A DNA stretch of 64,000 nt from Lepisosteus oculatus (GCF_040954835.1 NC_090714.1:6374501-6438500); one strand, 5' to 3'; counted from the stretch's first letter, positions 10,977 through 22,830 are shown. Notes: a model not told the origin generated them from the letters alone. Translations and numbers: made by a program.

Positions 10977-13900
10977 ATGCTTCCACTCCGGCTGTGCGCC
11001 CTGTGGATCCCGCTCTTCTCCGTCTTGGACCCCGCACTGTCCAGCTATTCCGAGGACCAGTGCAGTTGGAGAGGGAGGTAAGTTATCGGTTGTTAAGTTG
11101 CGTCTTCAAAGCGTTAACTCGGATCCGTCTGGTCTGTGTGTCCGGCAGCTTTTCAGAGGTCTTAAAGCCACTCCTCGTTATCTCTATCTTAGTGCGCGTG
11201 TCTTAGGTTTTGGAAGAGGGGGACCACTGCAGAACTGGGGTACTGGTACCCGTTTTGAACGGGCGTCCGTCCATCTGCCCAGCTGCGGTGTGATGGCCAC
11301 CCAGCCGTGTTCCTGCAGTGGTTCGCTTCAGTTGGCACAGTGAAAGGCTGGCCCATGCGATTCGCTAAGGCTGCTGTTTGCCCCCTCTTAATAGTAACTT
11401 GCTAGAACAGCATCAACTAGGATATCGCTTATGTTCTTTTACCAAACGCCTATAAGCGTGATGAACGTTGTACGTCTTTATTAATTAAAATAGTTCAGGT
11501 GGGTGGCTGCGTCAGGAAAAGGAACAAGTAATGGGTTTATTCCCTGCTGAAAAGAGAAGAGAGAAAACGCAACGTTTCGGCCGTGGAGCCTTCTTTAAGT
11601 GTGAGCACCAAACTTTGATTTATTAATCAAATACCCATTCGCTGCGTTGGAGACTAATTGAACTTGACCAGGTGTAAATGAAACTAAAAGAAATGCTGAA
11701 ACCATCGGTCCCCATCAGAGAGTTTCTGCTTCCCTCGGGTTTCGGTTGGCATCCTTCTAGAAATTGAGATTCGTACCCCCGTGTGCAGAGTTTGCATCCG
11801 TGTTGCATTGGCGGCGTCTTTTGCTTAGGATCTGTCACTTCGCTGTGACTGCTGTAAACGCAGGCACCAAAGGACGGCGCCCATAAAGTTTGAGGGGGTG
11901 TCGGATTTCAAACGTGTCGACATTGGCACCTCGGCAATTAGACCTGCTCTTTGATGTGTCCGACGTCAAACGAGTAAATCGAGTTGGAGAAAGGAACCTG
12001 GACACGTTGACTCCAGTCGGGTAGCTCGAATGTTTTAGTATGCCGTCCAGTTGCATGGAAATTTAACGGTTTGTAACTGAGCGTATGAGAAGTCTGCTGT
12101 ACTATGCGAGTGAAACTGGCTTTTGGATCTTTTTGTACGTTGTTTCCAAGTTATTTATAGGTTGGGGGGTGATGGAGTCTGGAAAAAGTCATTAAACGGC
12201 TTGTTCCCCCCCACTCGGCGTGTTACGCGTCGTCACCGATAGGCGTCGCCACTGTTCATCTGTGGTGAGAAGAGACGTCCTTGCGTTCCGTTGCAAACGA
12301 CGTGCCTCATTTTACGACTATAAAACCGCAGATTTCAACTGTTATGGCGATCTGGAGGCTGGGCTCTGGACCGGAGTCCCACGTGGGGCATTGTGGGACG
12401 TCTGCACGGCCAATGGCGAAGTTGTGTGGCTCATGGAGAGGAGACCATCCTCCAATCTGTGACATATAACATCACTTTATTAGCCCTATACAATTTATAC
12501 AAGCAGTGGCTCTGTAGCTAAGGATCTGCGCCTGTGGCTGGAAGGTTGCTGGTTCGTATCCCGTGGCTGGCTGGGAAATCCTACTCCATTGGGCCCCTGA
12601 GCAAGGCCCTTAATCCCCACTGCTCCAGGGGCACCGTATAAATGGCTGACCCTGCGCTCTGACCCCAAGCTTCTCTCCCTGTCTGTGTGTCTCATGGAGA
12701 GCAAGCTGGGGTATGTGAAAAGACAAATTCCTAATGGATGAAATTGAATATGGCCAATAAAGTGATGTTATCTCTAAAAGTGCTCTCCTGTAGTGAGAAA
12801 GACTTGTCTTGATCTGGCAGGGCTGCGCCGCTTCCTGTTGGCCGCGCTTCTCACCCGGGTCTCCCCTCTCTTGCAGCGGACTCTCCCAGCAGCCCGGCAG
12901 CGTGGAGCAGATCTCCCTGCACTGCGCGGAGGGCGCCCTGGTCTGGCTGTACCCCAAGGGGGCGCTGCGGCTCAGCCTGTCCCCCCGCCTGCCCTCGGGG
13001 GCGGTGGGACCCGGGGGCAGCGGCCGGAGCTCGGGCCAGATCACGGCCTGCATCAAGCCCGCCGAGAGCTTCCGGGGGGCCCAGATCTACCTGGAGCGCG
13101 ACGGGCTGCTGGAGCTGCTGGTGGGCGAGCGCCCGGGCCCCCCCGGCCGGCCCCCGCGGGTGCGCTGCTTCAGCCGGCAGCCCGGCGAGAGGGTGGCGCT
13201 GTTCCTGCAGGCCACGCCGCACCAGGACATCAGCCGGCGGATCGCCTCCTTCCGCTACGAGCTGAGGGGCGACTGGAACGCCCTGCTGGCGCCGGACTCC
13301 AGCACCACCACCACCAGCATCACCAGCAGCAGCAGCGAAGGTGAGGGGGCGCCCCTTCCTCGACACCCCCCAAAAATACCTGGGGAAAACTGCCCTCCAT
13401 TTGTGGATTTGCGACTTCTTATTTGGTGGAGCCAAAAGTAGTTTAAAAGGCTTCAAGACCGATTTGAGGGCTCCTGCACTGTGCACTGTTGGCATGGTCC
13501 GCCATGTTTTTTCCCCTCCCCTCACTGCTACGCGTTTGTTGTTCCTGTTGTCGTGTGTAATGTACTGTCGACGTTGTGCGGTGTTGTCTGCTGTACCGTG
13601 GGTGTCCCCAGAGATGAGCACAAATGGGATTTCCAATGTCCGTGCGCGTTTGGCGGGAAACTCCTCGCCTAGGGTAGTTCAGGTGGGGAGCTGCGTCGGC
13701 ACGCGTAGGCTGCCAAGGAGCAAGTAATGGGTTTATCCCCCGCTGAAAAGAGGAGAGAAAACACGCCGTTTAGCCGTGGAGCCTTCTTAAACTCACACAT
13801 GAAGGCTCCACGGCCGAAACATTTTCTTTCCTCTTTTTTTTTTTTTCCAGCATGGAGCTCCTCGCCTATTATTGCTTGGTTCAGATGGGGAACTGTGTCC

Positions 13901-16900
13901 GCATGCGTAGGCTGCAAAGGCACAAGGAAGGGTTTATCCCATGTCAAAAAGAAAGACAACGTTTCAGCTGGGGAGTCTTCGGGTGTCAAACCGAAATGTT
14001 GCTCCCCAGCAGAGAGTTTGTCTCCTTTCTCATTTCAGCATGGAATAAACTTTTACTTGTTCATTTACCGTTGCTACCTGCCTACCGACTAAGCAGTAGA
14101 GGCAGCGGAGTGCTTACGTAGCCCTTTATGCACCTGAGCTATCCTGACGTTTGTGCTTAATTTGGGTGTGGAGCCCCGTCCTTTCCAGCTTTTTGTGAAG
14201 GATTTTCGGCGCTGGGAGTTGATAACGGGGGCCTGTACAGAATGGCCGCCGGAGCTGAGAAATCATTCAAGTTCCCCGGAGGCCAGTGGACGAATTCCCT
14301 GGCTGCTCTTGCCCTGAGAGAATGCGTTTGTCAGGGGGTTTGAACAAAAGCCCAGTGTGAGAGGACTTGTAGAGAACTAGGCCTTTCATTCAGCCACATG
14401 AGAGTTCAGGGATTAGTGGGGTTGCTGTGGTAACGGCGAGGCCTTTCATCAGCTGGGATGCTCCCTTTGTTTTGTTTTTCCTCTGCAGGGCCGCTTGTCT
14501 CCAGGAATTCACCAGGCTTGATTAGTGACCGGAGGAGGGGGGGGGCGGTAGCCCATTAGGGGGCTACAAAAATAGGGCTTGGAATGCCAAGTGGATCTTA
14601 AAATTACTCTTCTTTCCCCCCTCTGGGAACAAGACTGCAAGGATTGGTTCTGCAATGTCACCCTCGTTGTTATCCCTCAGTTTTTTTTTGTGGAAAATGA
14701 GTAATTTAACCACAAAAATGTATGAAATTACACTTTCCCTTTCCAGATGTCCGTCTTATTGTGGAACTGCTTTCTTTTTTTTCTAGAAAGCTGAATATGC
14801 TTTTCTGAGGAAAGCAGCCAAAAATCTGATGGGTCACTCTTGCCCAACTGTCAGTACGGTTTAGGGACATTCATTTTCTCACAGTGCGGTTTCTAATTGA
14901 GGGTCTTTATGCTACTTTCAACAATTTTCAGATGCAATCCGTCCTTCTGAGTAGGTGAATCATTTGGGGCATCCTTATTTCTTAATACTTCCAGTGAGAT
15001 ATCCTTGGACTGAATTTTAAAATTTGATGTTGGTCATAAACGGGCAGACCCATCTGCTCTCGGCCTTAGTGTTTTTGTACAGCTCAGGCAGTGATGAGCA
15101 GACCCTCGATTCCTGGTGAACTAATTAGGGCGGTGTAGTTCAAGTAGACGGGGAACAATTAAAGGTTTATTCCAGGCTGAAAAGAGGAGAAAAATATTTC
15201 GGCCTCCCGCAGGTGTGTTCGGCTCCACAGCCAGAATGTTTTTCCTCTCTTTTTAGCATGAAATAAACCTTGCCTTGTTCCTAATTGGGGCAATTCGAGT
15301 TACAGGAGTGGGTGAGGTCTTTCATGTTGGCCTTGACGTTCCTCCAAGTAAGCAAACAAGCAGTCAGAGGCACCTCTGCTGTGGTCATCTTCGTTTTACA
15401 CGTCCCCCCCCATCAAAGACCTCCACCCTGGGGAGAAATCGGCTACAGCCCTGTTTGCAAACCTCCCCCAGGCTCCTCCATTTTAGAGACCTGCTGCAAA
15501 AAAGCAGAAGGGCGATTTTAACAGGGGAGCCATGGAGAGCTTCCCAGGTGCATTGTTTTGCCTCGGCTCCCTGCCTGCTTTGTTAGTGTTGCTTGTAGCA
15601 TGTGTGTGCTGGTCATGCGTGCACCAGCATATTCTAATCTGTGCCACCTCTAGACTTGGGTACGTTTAGATAAGTTTAACTGATCTAATTGGTTTAACAA
15701 CTGTTTGTGCGGATCCAGGAAGTGCTGAATGTGGGCTGTTCTTGTGCCAACAGGACTTTATGTATTAGCCTCACTTGGGGGTCTGTAAAAAATGTACTTG
15801 CTGTGAGACCGTGTGGCCGTCTTGTCTGTTCTCTCACTTTCTGCCTCTGTTGCGTCTCCAGCTGCCTGCAGACCCTGCAATGACACGGAGATCCTGATGG
15901 CTGTGTGCACCAGTGACTTTGGTGAGTTGAAATCGACCTCCTCCATCAGTACACTCAGCAAGGGTGTAATACACTGAGCAGGGACTGACCGAACTTGTAC
16001 TGTACTGAGCTGCAGGATAGATGGAACAGGTCTCTCTCTTTTTTTTTTTTTTAGCTTCATTTGTTTCACACCATTTTAGAAGCTTCACAATATGGGGAGA
16101 TGTATGTGCGATACCAAATTCAATGCGCTTTCAATTTTGTTTCTGGGCTTTTGGATCAAATTAAGTTAACGGCTGTGAAAATGTGTATGGCAGAAAGCAG
16201 TAGGACCTAAAAAACAGTTCCTCAATTCCTAAAGTGATTTGGATTTCTTTCAAATGGCTGACATGAAATGAACCTTAAAATATAAACTGCTTAAGCATAG
16301 CGTGGTCATCCAAAGCTGGAGCTGGGGGTCAAAGGTCAGGCAGCACCCTGTTGTGCACTGCTTGAAGCCGGTGTGGTGGAGTAACCCTACCCAGTTAATT
16401 TGAGATAAAATGGCAGAGGGGTGGGAGAGTCTTGTGAAGAGCCATTGACGCATTGGTTTCTTAAAACTGTTCTGCTTTAGGCGATTCCTTACACTTTAAT
16501 ATAGAGCTTCTCTAGACACTCAAAGCACTTAACGGGTAATGGGGACTCCCCTCCACTACCAGTGTGCAGCCCCACCTGGGTGCAACAGCAGCCCTAGACC
16601 ACCAGTATGCTCACCCCTTATCAGCCATCATTGGGGAGGAGAGCAGAGTGATGAGGCCGTGATTGATGAACCCCTACACTTTGAGAAACGCCCTGGGATT
16701 TTTCATGAGTCAGGACCTTTTTACAGTAGTGTCCCCATAACTATATTGGGTTATCAGGACCTGCACAGACTGCAGGTTGAGTGCCCCCTGTTGGCCCCTC
16801 TTGGCAATAGGCACGTGCAGCAGGGCGCCTGGACAGGGTGGAGTCCAGTCTGTTGGGTGCAGGAAGAAGAGCTCTGACCGCCCCTCTCTGTGTCCACAGT

Positions 16901-17213
16901 GGTGCGCGGGAACATCCGCTCGGTGAGGACCGACGGGGACCTGTGGGCGTCGGTGATCGGCGTGAGCGCCTCGCGGGTGTACCGGCAGAAGTACGCCCTG
17001 TTCTCCGGCCCGGGCCGGCTGGCCCAGTCCGGGGAGATCCGCACGCTCCTGCGGTGCGGCGTCAAGCCGGGCTCCGGCAGCTTCCTGTTCACGGGCCGGG
17101 TCCACTTCGGCGAGGCCTGGCTGGGCTGCGCCCCGCGCTACAAGGACTTCCGCCGGGTCTACGAGGAGGCCCGCGAGGCGCGGCAGATCCCCTGCGAGCT
17201 GGCGGGCAACTGA
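10977..17213 (+). CDS. METRN: Meteorin (METRN), four coding exons
   Basis: Secreted neurotrophic/glial-differentiation factor. Coding exons are 10977-11077, 12877-13340, 15862-15921 and 16900-17213; all introns are GT-AG, phases close, and the product is 312 residues (human about 293). Residues 1-22 form a hydrophobic signal peptide ahead of YSEDQCSWRG, the family's mature N-terminus. ALFLQATPHQDISRR and the end LGCAPRYKDFRRVYEEA are diagnostic of meteorins. Ten cysteines are present in the mature protein, matching the five-disulfide family pattern. A Ser/Thr-rich insert (175-187) closes exon 2. METRN rather than METRNL is favoured by the N-terminus and by the downstream ANTKMT-CCDC78 order. 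Intron 1 carries one palindromic MITE and a tRNA-SINE, intron 2 three MITEs, and intron 3 another SINE. No disabling change is seen. Confidence 0.95.
11491..11607. mobile_element. Palindromic MITE, copy 2 (left half only), METRN intron 1
   Basis: Starts with TAGTTCAGGTGGGTGGCTGC and continues through GGGTTTATTCCCTGCTGAAAAG to the AACGTTTCGGCCGTGGAGCC core, then stops near 11600. The right arm is missing. The minus strand still reads a pyrimidine tract, CAG and AATAAA. Confidence 0.8.
12465..12500 (-). repeat. Inverted copy of SINE tail next to SINE head
   Basis: These bases (ATAACATCACTTTATTAGCC, then CTATACAATTT) are the reverse complement, with about three mismatches in 31, of the tail of the adjoining SINE at 12743-12773. 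The SINE is therefore bounded by ~31-bp inverted ends. The other copies at 42.7 and 56.4 kb lack this on the head side. Confidence 0.7.
12503..12773 (+). mobile_element. tRNA-derived SINE, copy T1, METRN intron 1
   Basis: The head resembles a tRNA gene with an A-box-like TGGCTCTGTAGCTAAGG and a B box GGTTCGTATCC. The body (GGGCCCCTGAGCAAGGCCCT, later CTCATGGAGAGCAAGCTGGG) is shared with copies at 42.7 and 56.4 kb and partly at 32.0 kb. The tail ends AATAAAGTGATGTTATC. Polymerase III promoter structure is inferred from the boxes. Confidence 0.85.
13675..13880. mobile_element. Palindromic MITE, copy 3, METRN intron 2
   Basis: Full-length but diverged copy: leader TAGTTCAGGTGGGGAGCTGC, left arm GGGTTTATCCCCCGCTGAAAAG, centre with CACACATGAAGGCTCCACGG, right arm with a long T run, CCAG and CATGG. 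The AATAAA of the right arm has been lost. It abuts copy 4. Confidence 0.8.
13878..14062. mobile_element. Palindromic MITE, copy 4, METRN intron 2
   Basis: Directly adjoins copy 3 in the same orientation. The right arm retains TTTCTCATTTCAG (CAG at 14036-14038) and AATAAA at 14044-14049, in the sense direction of METRN. The left arm is more diverged (GGGTTTATCCCATGTCAAAA). Confidence 0.8.
15136..15281. mobile_element. Palindromic MITE, copy 5, METRN intron 2
   Basis: Shortened copy with arms AAGGTTTATTCCAGGCTGAA and its complement TTTAGCATGAAATAAACCTT. In the sense direction of METRN, TAG at 15254-15256 follows a pyrimidine tract and AATAAA lies at 15262-15267. Confidence 0.8.
16479..16800. 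mobile_element. SINE-like repeat, family S copy 1, METRN intron 3
   Basis: Recognised by its match to copies at 36.9, 41.2 and 57.4 kb: CACTTAACGGGTAATGGGGA, CAGTGTGCAGCCCCACCTGG, AGAGCAGAGTGATGA and GAGTGCCCCCTGTTGGCCCC. It is diverged and has internal deletions relative to those. Family name unknown to me; non-coding. Confidence 0.75.
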
Positions 17214-18599
17214 GGGGCATCCTGGGAAAACTCCTCACCTCCGCGGTCCTCTTTGCCAATGGCCCCCCTCCTCCCCTTGCTCATCGCCCTCTCGAAGCCT
17301 AGAACCTGCAGCCTCCGAGGAAGCGCAGCAGGGGTGTGGATCCAACTCTGGGCATGGCGGCGGCCTTTTGGTGTTGACGGGGTTGGTTTTGGCGAAGGGG
17401 TCTGGGTAATGCAACGGACTGAACCGTGTGGACACGATGGCGGCTGCCCTCCAGTCTGGGGGTCCTCCGAGCCGGGTCTTGGCACGTTCTGGATCGGGAG
17501 CCACGCTGGGAGAGCTGTGATCGGCGTTGGAGGGTCTTGGCTTCGCTGCCGGGAGGGTTTGTGGGTGTTGCAGACGTGGCAGCTCGACGGGCGGTCCTGA
17601 AACCGCTTCAGTGTTCTTGGTGAGGACGCTGGGAGACCGTGATGGCAGCAGGTCTTAATAACAGCAGGCCTTGATCTTTTACATCGACTTGGGACAGGAC
17701 GTTTTGTTACTCAGGAAGTGAACGACTTTCAGTATTGGACTGATTCACTTAAACCACGGTGGTATGTTGATTTCCCTCTCGTGTCTCCATCTTGAAGAGC
17801 AACTGTGGAGAGTGAGCTTGATGGATCAACAACTCGTCTTCTATCCTAGAACAAGACTGCCTTCTACCCCCCATTTAGGTTAAAGAACACCTAAAAATGC
17901 CAGTTTAAAAAACCCCAAATTTAAAATAATTCACCACCCCTCTCCCTTTGATTGAGATGAACATGTTCCCTTCCTAGGTTTCTACATGAATGTCCTTGTA
18001 GATGAGGAGGGGGCTGAATGAATTTTGCACTGCCTTGCTGTTGAAGGAAAGGGGACTATCTGTTTAGGGTGTCGGGGATGAGAGGTTGGCGCAAGCACTG
18101 AGGAATCTGGAAAACCAAATGATTTTATATTGCTTATGTGTATAGAAATACAGTATTAATATATAATGGTGACTCCAGGCAAGGGGGCAGAGTTCAGAGA
18201 AGCTTGTGAGTCCCAGGTTTAAGAGCAGGAGTATGTGCCACGTTCAGCCTGATGGCCTATGATAGCTTGCCATCCTGCTGTTACATTTATATCAGTTAGT
18301 TTGAAACAGGGTGCCTTGTGTACTGATTGAATACCCTGTATAAATAACTTTTTTTTTAAAAAAAAAAGCCTAGTTAAGTAGACTTGTTTCAGAGTATTGC
18401 TTCAGCAGTGGTCTGTTTTGTTGCATCTTTGGATATAAACAGAATCATTCCTGAGCCTTTATGTACATCCTGAAGGACAGAAGGATTTAAAAACCTTTGT
18501 TTCCTCAAATGTGGGATACTGTTGTTTCTACAAAATTGTGTGTAATGGTTTCATGGGACAACAAGTTCCCTAAAAAACATGCCTAAGCTAGTCTATCCA

Positions 18600-18845
18600 G
18601 TACAAGGTTGCAGGGGGGCTGGAACCTGTCCAGAGAAGCAGCAGGCACAGGGCAGAATACACCTTGGACAGGACGCTAGTCTATCACATGCCAGAGAGCC
18701 CTAAACACTCGCAATTAACCTACCAGCATGTTTGGATTGTGGGAGGGAACTGGAGGAAACCCCTGTGAACACAAGGAGAACATGCAAACTCCATGAATTG
18801 AATCCTGTGTTGCAAGGCCACAATGCTTACCACTGCCCCTCAGGG
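18600..18845 (-). mobile_element. SINE-like repeat, family F copy 1
   Basis: Matches the widespread fish repeat also present at 30.1, 30.5 and 37.6 kb: GGCAGAATACACCTTGGACA, AATTAACCTACCAGCATGTT, GGGAGGGAACTGGAGGAAAC and GAACATGCAAACTCCATGAA. Orientation is set by the tRNA-like head, which would be at the right end. Diverged, non-coding. Confidence 0.7.
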
Positions 18846-20936
18846 CCATCCTGATTAATGATTTCATTTTAATGATCACTTAAAATGAAAACGGCAACAA
18901 GTGGTAGTTGGGTTTTCAACTGTACAGAAGGTGCATTTTTTTTTTTTAAACCAGTCAGTCCATTTCCTCTTGGTGCTCTGGTATCTCAGTCTTGCCAAGA
19001 TGAACCCTGATGGCTTGGTTACCTTGGTTTCTCCAAACTGGCCCCGTGATGGAGTAGCATGGTCTTGTGCCCTCTGCTTCTAGGATAGGCTTTGGATGGT
19101 TGTGATGCTAACTGGGAATAGCTTTCTGATGATGGGTGGGGAATTTGTTACACATTCAATGCATTTTTTTTTAAACTGAGCTTGGTATCTTATTGGAGTG
19201 AGATGCTTGTAACAAACATCTTTCAGGTTTTTCCTCACTGGACTCCTAGTCCAGATGGCTCTTAGGCTGCAAACTGGAGGTGTGCGTGGCAGTTTCAGTC
19301 CCCTGTGGTTATTCATTCGATATTCAACACTTTTTTTTTGCCATTGTAATATAGGCTTGAGACATGAGAACATGCAACTGCCTTTAGGTCAGACAGTGGG
19401 AACCAGTTGTGTACAGAGGCCTGTGACTTTTGTGTAACTTTTTACTGCTGTCACCTGAAGTTCAGCATTTCTCTGCTCTTCTTGCTTTTGCAATATTTGA
19501 CAGACACTTTTATCCAAAGCTCCTTGCGTTTTTAACCGTTAACAGGGCTGTATAATTTGAAACAATCTGAAGGAAGTTCCTTTTGCTCAGGGATACAATG
19601 ACCGTGCTTTACCCAGAAATCAAACCCACCCTTTTCCAGATAAACCCCAGTAGCTGGTGCACTGGAGTTCTAAAAATTTACTTCTAAGTTGAAGCGAGCA
19701 CTGTCAATTGTCCACGTTCACAGATTCTGACTACCTTGTTGATGGTAATTTTTAGAAGTGTATAACTTCTTATATAAAGATGAACAGCTTGTCATTCACC
19801 TGTGAAACGCTAGGATTCATATTCAGCACAGCCTTACTGGATAGTAACTAAAAGCGTCTTCTACTTAAATGATCCCTCACAGCCTTTTGTTTTTAAACCT
19901 CCATCTGTGAGCTTGGTGGACTGACATTCAGGAACTCGAATGCTTGGTTGCCATGCTTTTTTGGGGAAAACAACCCCGTATCAACCTCTGTGCTAAAGCT
20001 GAAGGATGTCACTTGTTTCCTCACAAAGTGATTTAATTAAGTGATCTTTATCAACTAGAATACTAGTTACATCTAGGGCTGCCTGCAACATTGGGTCTTG
20101 CACCCCTTTTTTTTTAAATAATGGGGGGGAACGGAGCTGAAATGACTCTTGCAGAAGGACATGTGAAAATAATCAGCCTTGGCTCTTATTGATGAGCCTA
20201 ATATCATCTTTAATGGTTATAAGAACTGTGTGTTCAAAATGTACAGGAGCAAAACTGAATTTCTTACTCCTGCATCCCATGTTTCTTGCAAATGCTCTAT
20301 AAGGGTGAGTCCTGGCCCGGGAGTCTGTCTGGAGTATTGAATGTCCATAATGAAGTGTCATTTGCTTTTAACTAGTTTATTTGGACTAGGGCTTCATGCT
20401 TTGTGACTTTTTTTTTTCCTGCTGGGAATGTTCATGCTAATGTTCTGTTCCAGCAGCTACTGACTTCAGAAGAGTCATTTTCAGTGCTGCTTGTGAGATT
20501 GTGCATCGTTATTGCCCAACAGAAATGGGTGATCATGGTTTCTAGCCACCAGGAGCTTTTTTTTGTTACCCACTGACCCCAGGACCAGTTGCAGTCTAAA
20601 CTGGAACTTGCAGAAAACCACATACATGTGCAGGGTTAAATATCTGATTAGCTCGTTGTGAAGTATATTGCTTGTTTTATTCTGTGCACTAAATTGAAGG
20701 GAGTGGTGATACCAAATCTTAGGAGGCTTGTTCTTGTAGAAGCACTCAATTGTTTTTTTTAATTGTTTTAAATAGCTGTTGCCAAGGTGACTGGCTAGAT
20801 TGAGGTTTTCAATGTGAATGTATATACTGTACATACAAAAGTTTAAGAAACTAATGAAGAAATATTAAGTGTTTTTTTTGAAGAATTGATGTCTGTGTTG
20901 TGCTGTTTGTGCCTGAAGTGTCTTCTAAAGATTGAA

Positions 20937-20942
20937 AATAAA
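20937..20942 (+). terminator. METRN: Candidate METRN poly(A) signal
   Basis: AATAAA within ATTGAAAATAAAAACC, followed about 25 bases later by TG-rich AGGTGTGTTAAG. It is the first canonical hexamer found downstream of the METRN stop on this strand. Confidence 0.4.
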
Positions 20943-20960
20943 AACCACTTTCTTCAATAT

Positions 20961-22339
20961 AATAGGTGTGTTAAGTCACTGCTCCAGATGGTTGGCTTTA
21001 GTGACTTTTTAATGCTTGGATATGAATTTCTCTTTCCACAAATGCTTCCACTTTATTCCCTTCTCTCCTCTAGGTGTTTTTATTAATTGGATTCAATTCT
21101 TGAGCTCTGTTAGTTTACTGGAGCTGTTTGCCCCATTACACAGTGGACTTAGACTGGAAAAAACGCTGGAAGTGAAGGTAAACATGAAGAACACAATTTA
21201 AAGTCTGTGGCCTCTAAAACATGGAAAGTATAGAGACAATATTTGTGTTTTTAATAGTTGGAATAAAGTTGGTAGTATGGCACGGACTTACTGCAGTGTT
21301 ATTGCATCACTTACGCATGTTTCTCACCAATTTAGTTTCACGCATAGTTCCTCAAGATGTACTTGAGGCACACTTCTCTAAGGTCTCTTCCTAAACCTGC
21401 AGTTTGGTTCCTTCTGCATGGTGTATGGAGTTTGAAAAGTACACTACACATCCCTTTTAAAACTGGGTGTATTGTGAGGAAGGTCACTGGATGTTTCCTA
21501 ACCTTGTGGTCACTGCAGTACAACTGGCCTCCAAAAGATCACGCCGCAGCGATTTATACCACATGCTACTCTACCCATTTCCTGGCAGGCCTGTTCTGGT
21601 TTGCCTCTCCCACAGCCTAATGAATGGGGATTCATTCCCAAGAGCCAGTGTTCTCCAGCAGACAGAGGGTTGTTGTCCGTGCGCACTCTAGTCCAAACCG
21701 CAGTTCTGCTGATGCGAGCTGTTCTGGTGCCAGTTAAGAATCGCTTCAACAAAGACCACCCCCCCCCCCACTCCGACACGGGGAGCTTTCTCGTCTTGCA
21801 CAGCAAGTTTTCGGCAATCAAATTCCTGGCAGGACTCTGCCTCGGCTTGGACAGAAACCAGAGCTCTTTCCAGAAAAAGCTTCAAGAATTAAAAGGTGGA
21901 TCTCAAGAGAAGGCAAAGCCCATTCTTGCATTTTTTTTTCCTTTTTCTGTCCCACCACGTCCTCCTTGTTTCTCCCTCTTAATGAGGAAGGCACATTGCT
22001 GGAGAGAGCAGTAGAATCTGCTGATAGACACACACCATTAGTCTTGCCCAGTGTCCATCTGCTCCCCAGTGCTGTAATGAAATTCGGTAGGTAGGTACTG
22101 AAACATTGAAGTTGCTTGCTCGGCTTCGTGTCACTTACCCTGCAGGAAACATTTAAGTGTTTCCACCCCTATGCCCCCCTCCCCAGATTTCAGGTGGGAG
22201 CTATCAGCCCTTCCCTCCTTCACCTGCAATTTGGCGGTGTCTCTGTTCCGCTCCAGGCTTTGTTCCGGATGTGTGGAGAAACACCTCACGTGGCCTGACG
22301 CCTCTGGATTATGAGACCTAGATATTGACAGAAGTCGCT
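20961..22339. other. No gene recognised
   Basis: Intergenic DNA without a recognisable protein or repeat. Overlapping open frames on both strands at 21.5-22.0 kb show no domain and are taken as chance. Confidence 0.45.
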
Positions 22340-22830
22340 GTCTAGAAGCTGGTAGGCGGGAGTGTGCTGGGCAAAGGGGTCAGGGGTCAGTGTGCGAAGG
22401 CCCTGCAAGGTAGGTGCGCTAGGTGTGGCGGCTGCGTTATTGGTGCGTGTCGGCTGCTGGCGGCGGACGGGGGAAGAGGAAAGGTCTTCGGGGAGAGTAG
22501 GCGCCGTGTCGCGGGCAAGCCGCCTGCTCCCAGGAGGTCGGGCTGCCGAGCCAGTCCAGCTTCAGCATTCAGGAAGTGATAAATCCTCATTAAGGATCTG
22601 CGCTGTGAGTGGGGGCGGCGGCGGGGGGGGTGCCTCGCTGCCCGCCTGCTGCGGATATGGAGACGGACAGCGGTTCGGAATTCTGGCCTCCTGCCAGAGC
22701 ATGGAGGCTCCACAGGGAACGCGCAGCACAAGTCGGCTCGGCGCTTCCACAGTCCGGCCATCGCTTCGCGGAAGGCAGCCAGCTTCGCTTGAAAGACTGT
22801 TCCCCCCGGGCTAAGATCTAATAGGCTCTG
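22340..22830. promoter_or_regulatory. CpG-rich island of unknown role
   Basis: A compact block dense in CG dinucleotides and GC-rich motifs stands out from the AT-richer surroundings. It includes a (GGC)n/G run near 22613-22630. Open frames across it exist on both strands in several phases, as expected of CpG islands, and none resembles a protein. It could be an orphan promoter, a non-coding RNA start or a distal element. Confidence 0.45.

Larger units (their letters stand above)
17214..20960 (+). other. METRN: Probable long METRN 3' UTR
   Basis: No other gene is visible in these 3.7 kb. The first canonical AATAAA I could find after the METRN stop is at 20937-20942, followed by TG-rich sequence suitable for cleavage. 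The stretch is rich in T runs, and a Pumilio-type TGTATATA lies at 20819-20826, as is common in long 3' UTRs. An old interspersed repeat interrupts it at 18600-18845. A shorter UTR ending at a variant signal cannot be excluded. Confidence 0.4.

Noticed and set aside
12851-13636. 261-codon minus-strand frame over METRN exon 2
   Set aside because: Antisense to a conserved exon of very high GC; composition is Ala/Gly/Pro/Arg-rich with no family resemblance.
22362-22814. 150-codon frame in the 22.4-22.8 kb island
   Set aside because: Gly/Arg/Ser-rich translation of CpG-island sequence, with competing frames in other phases; no homology recognised.
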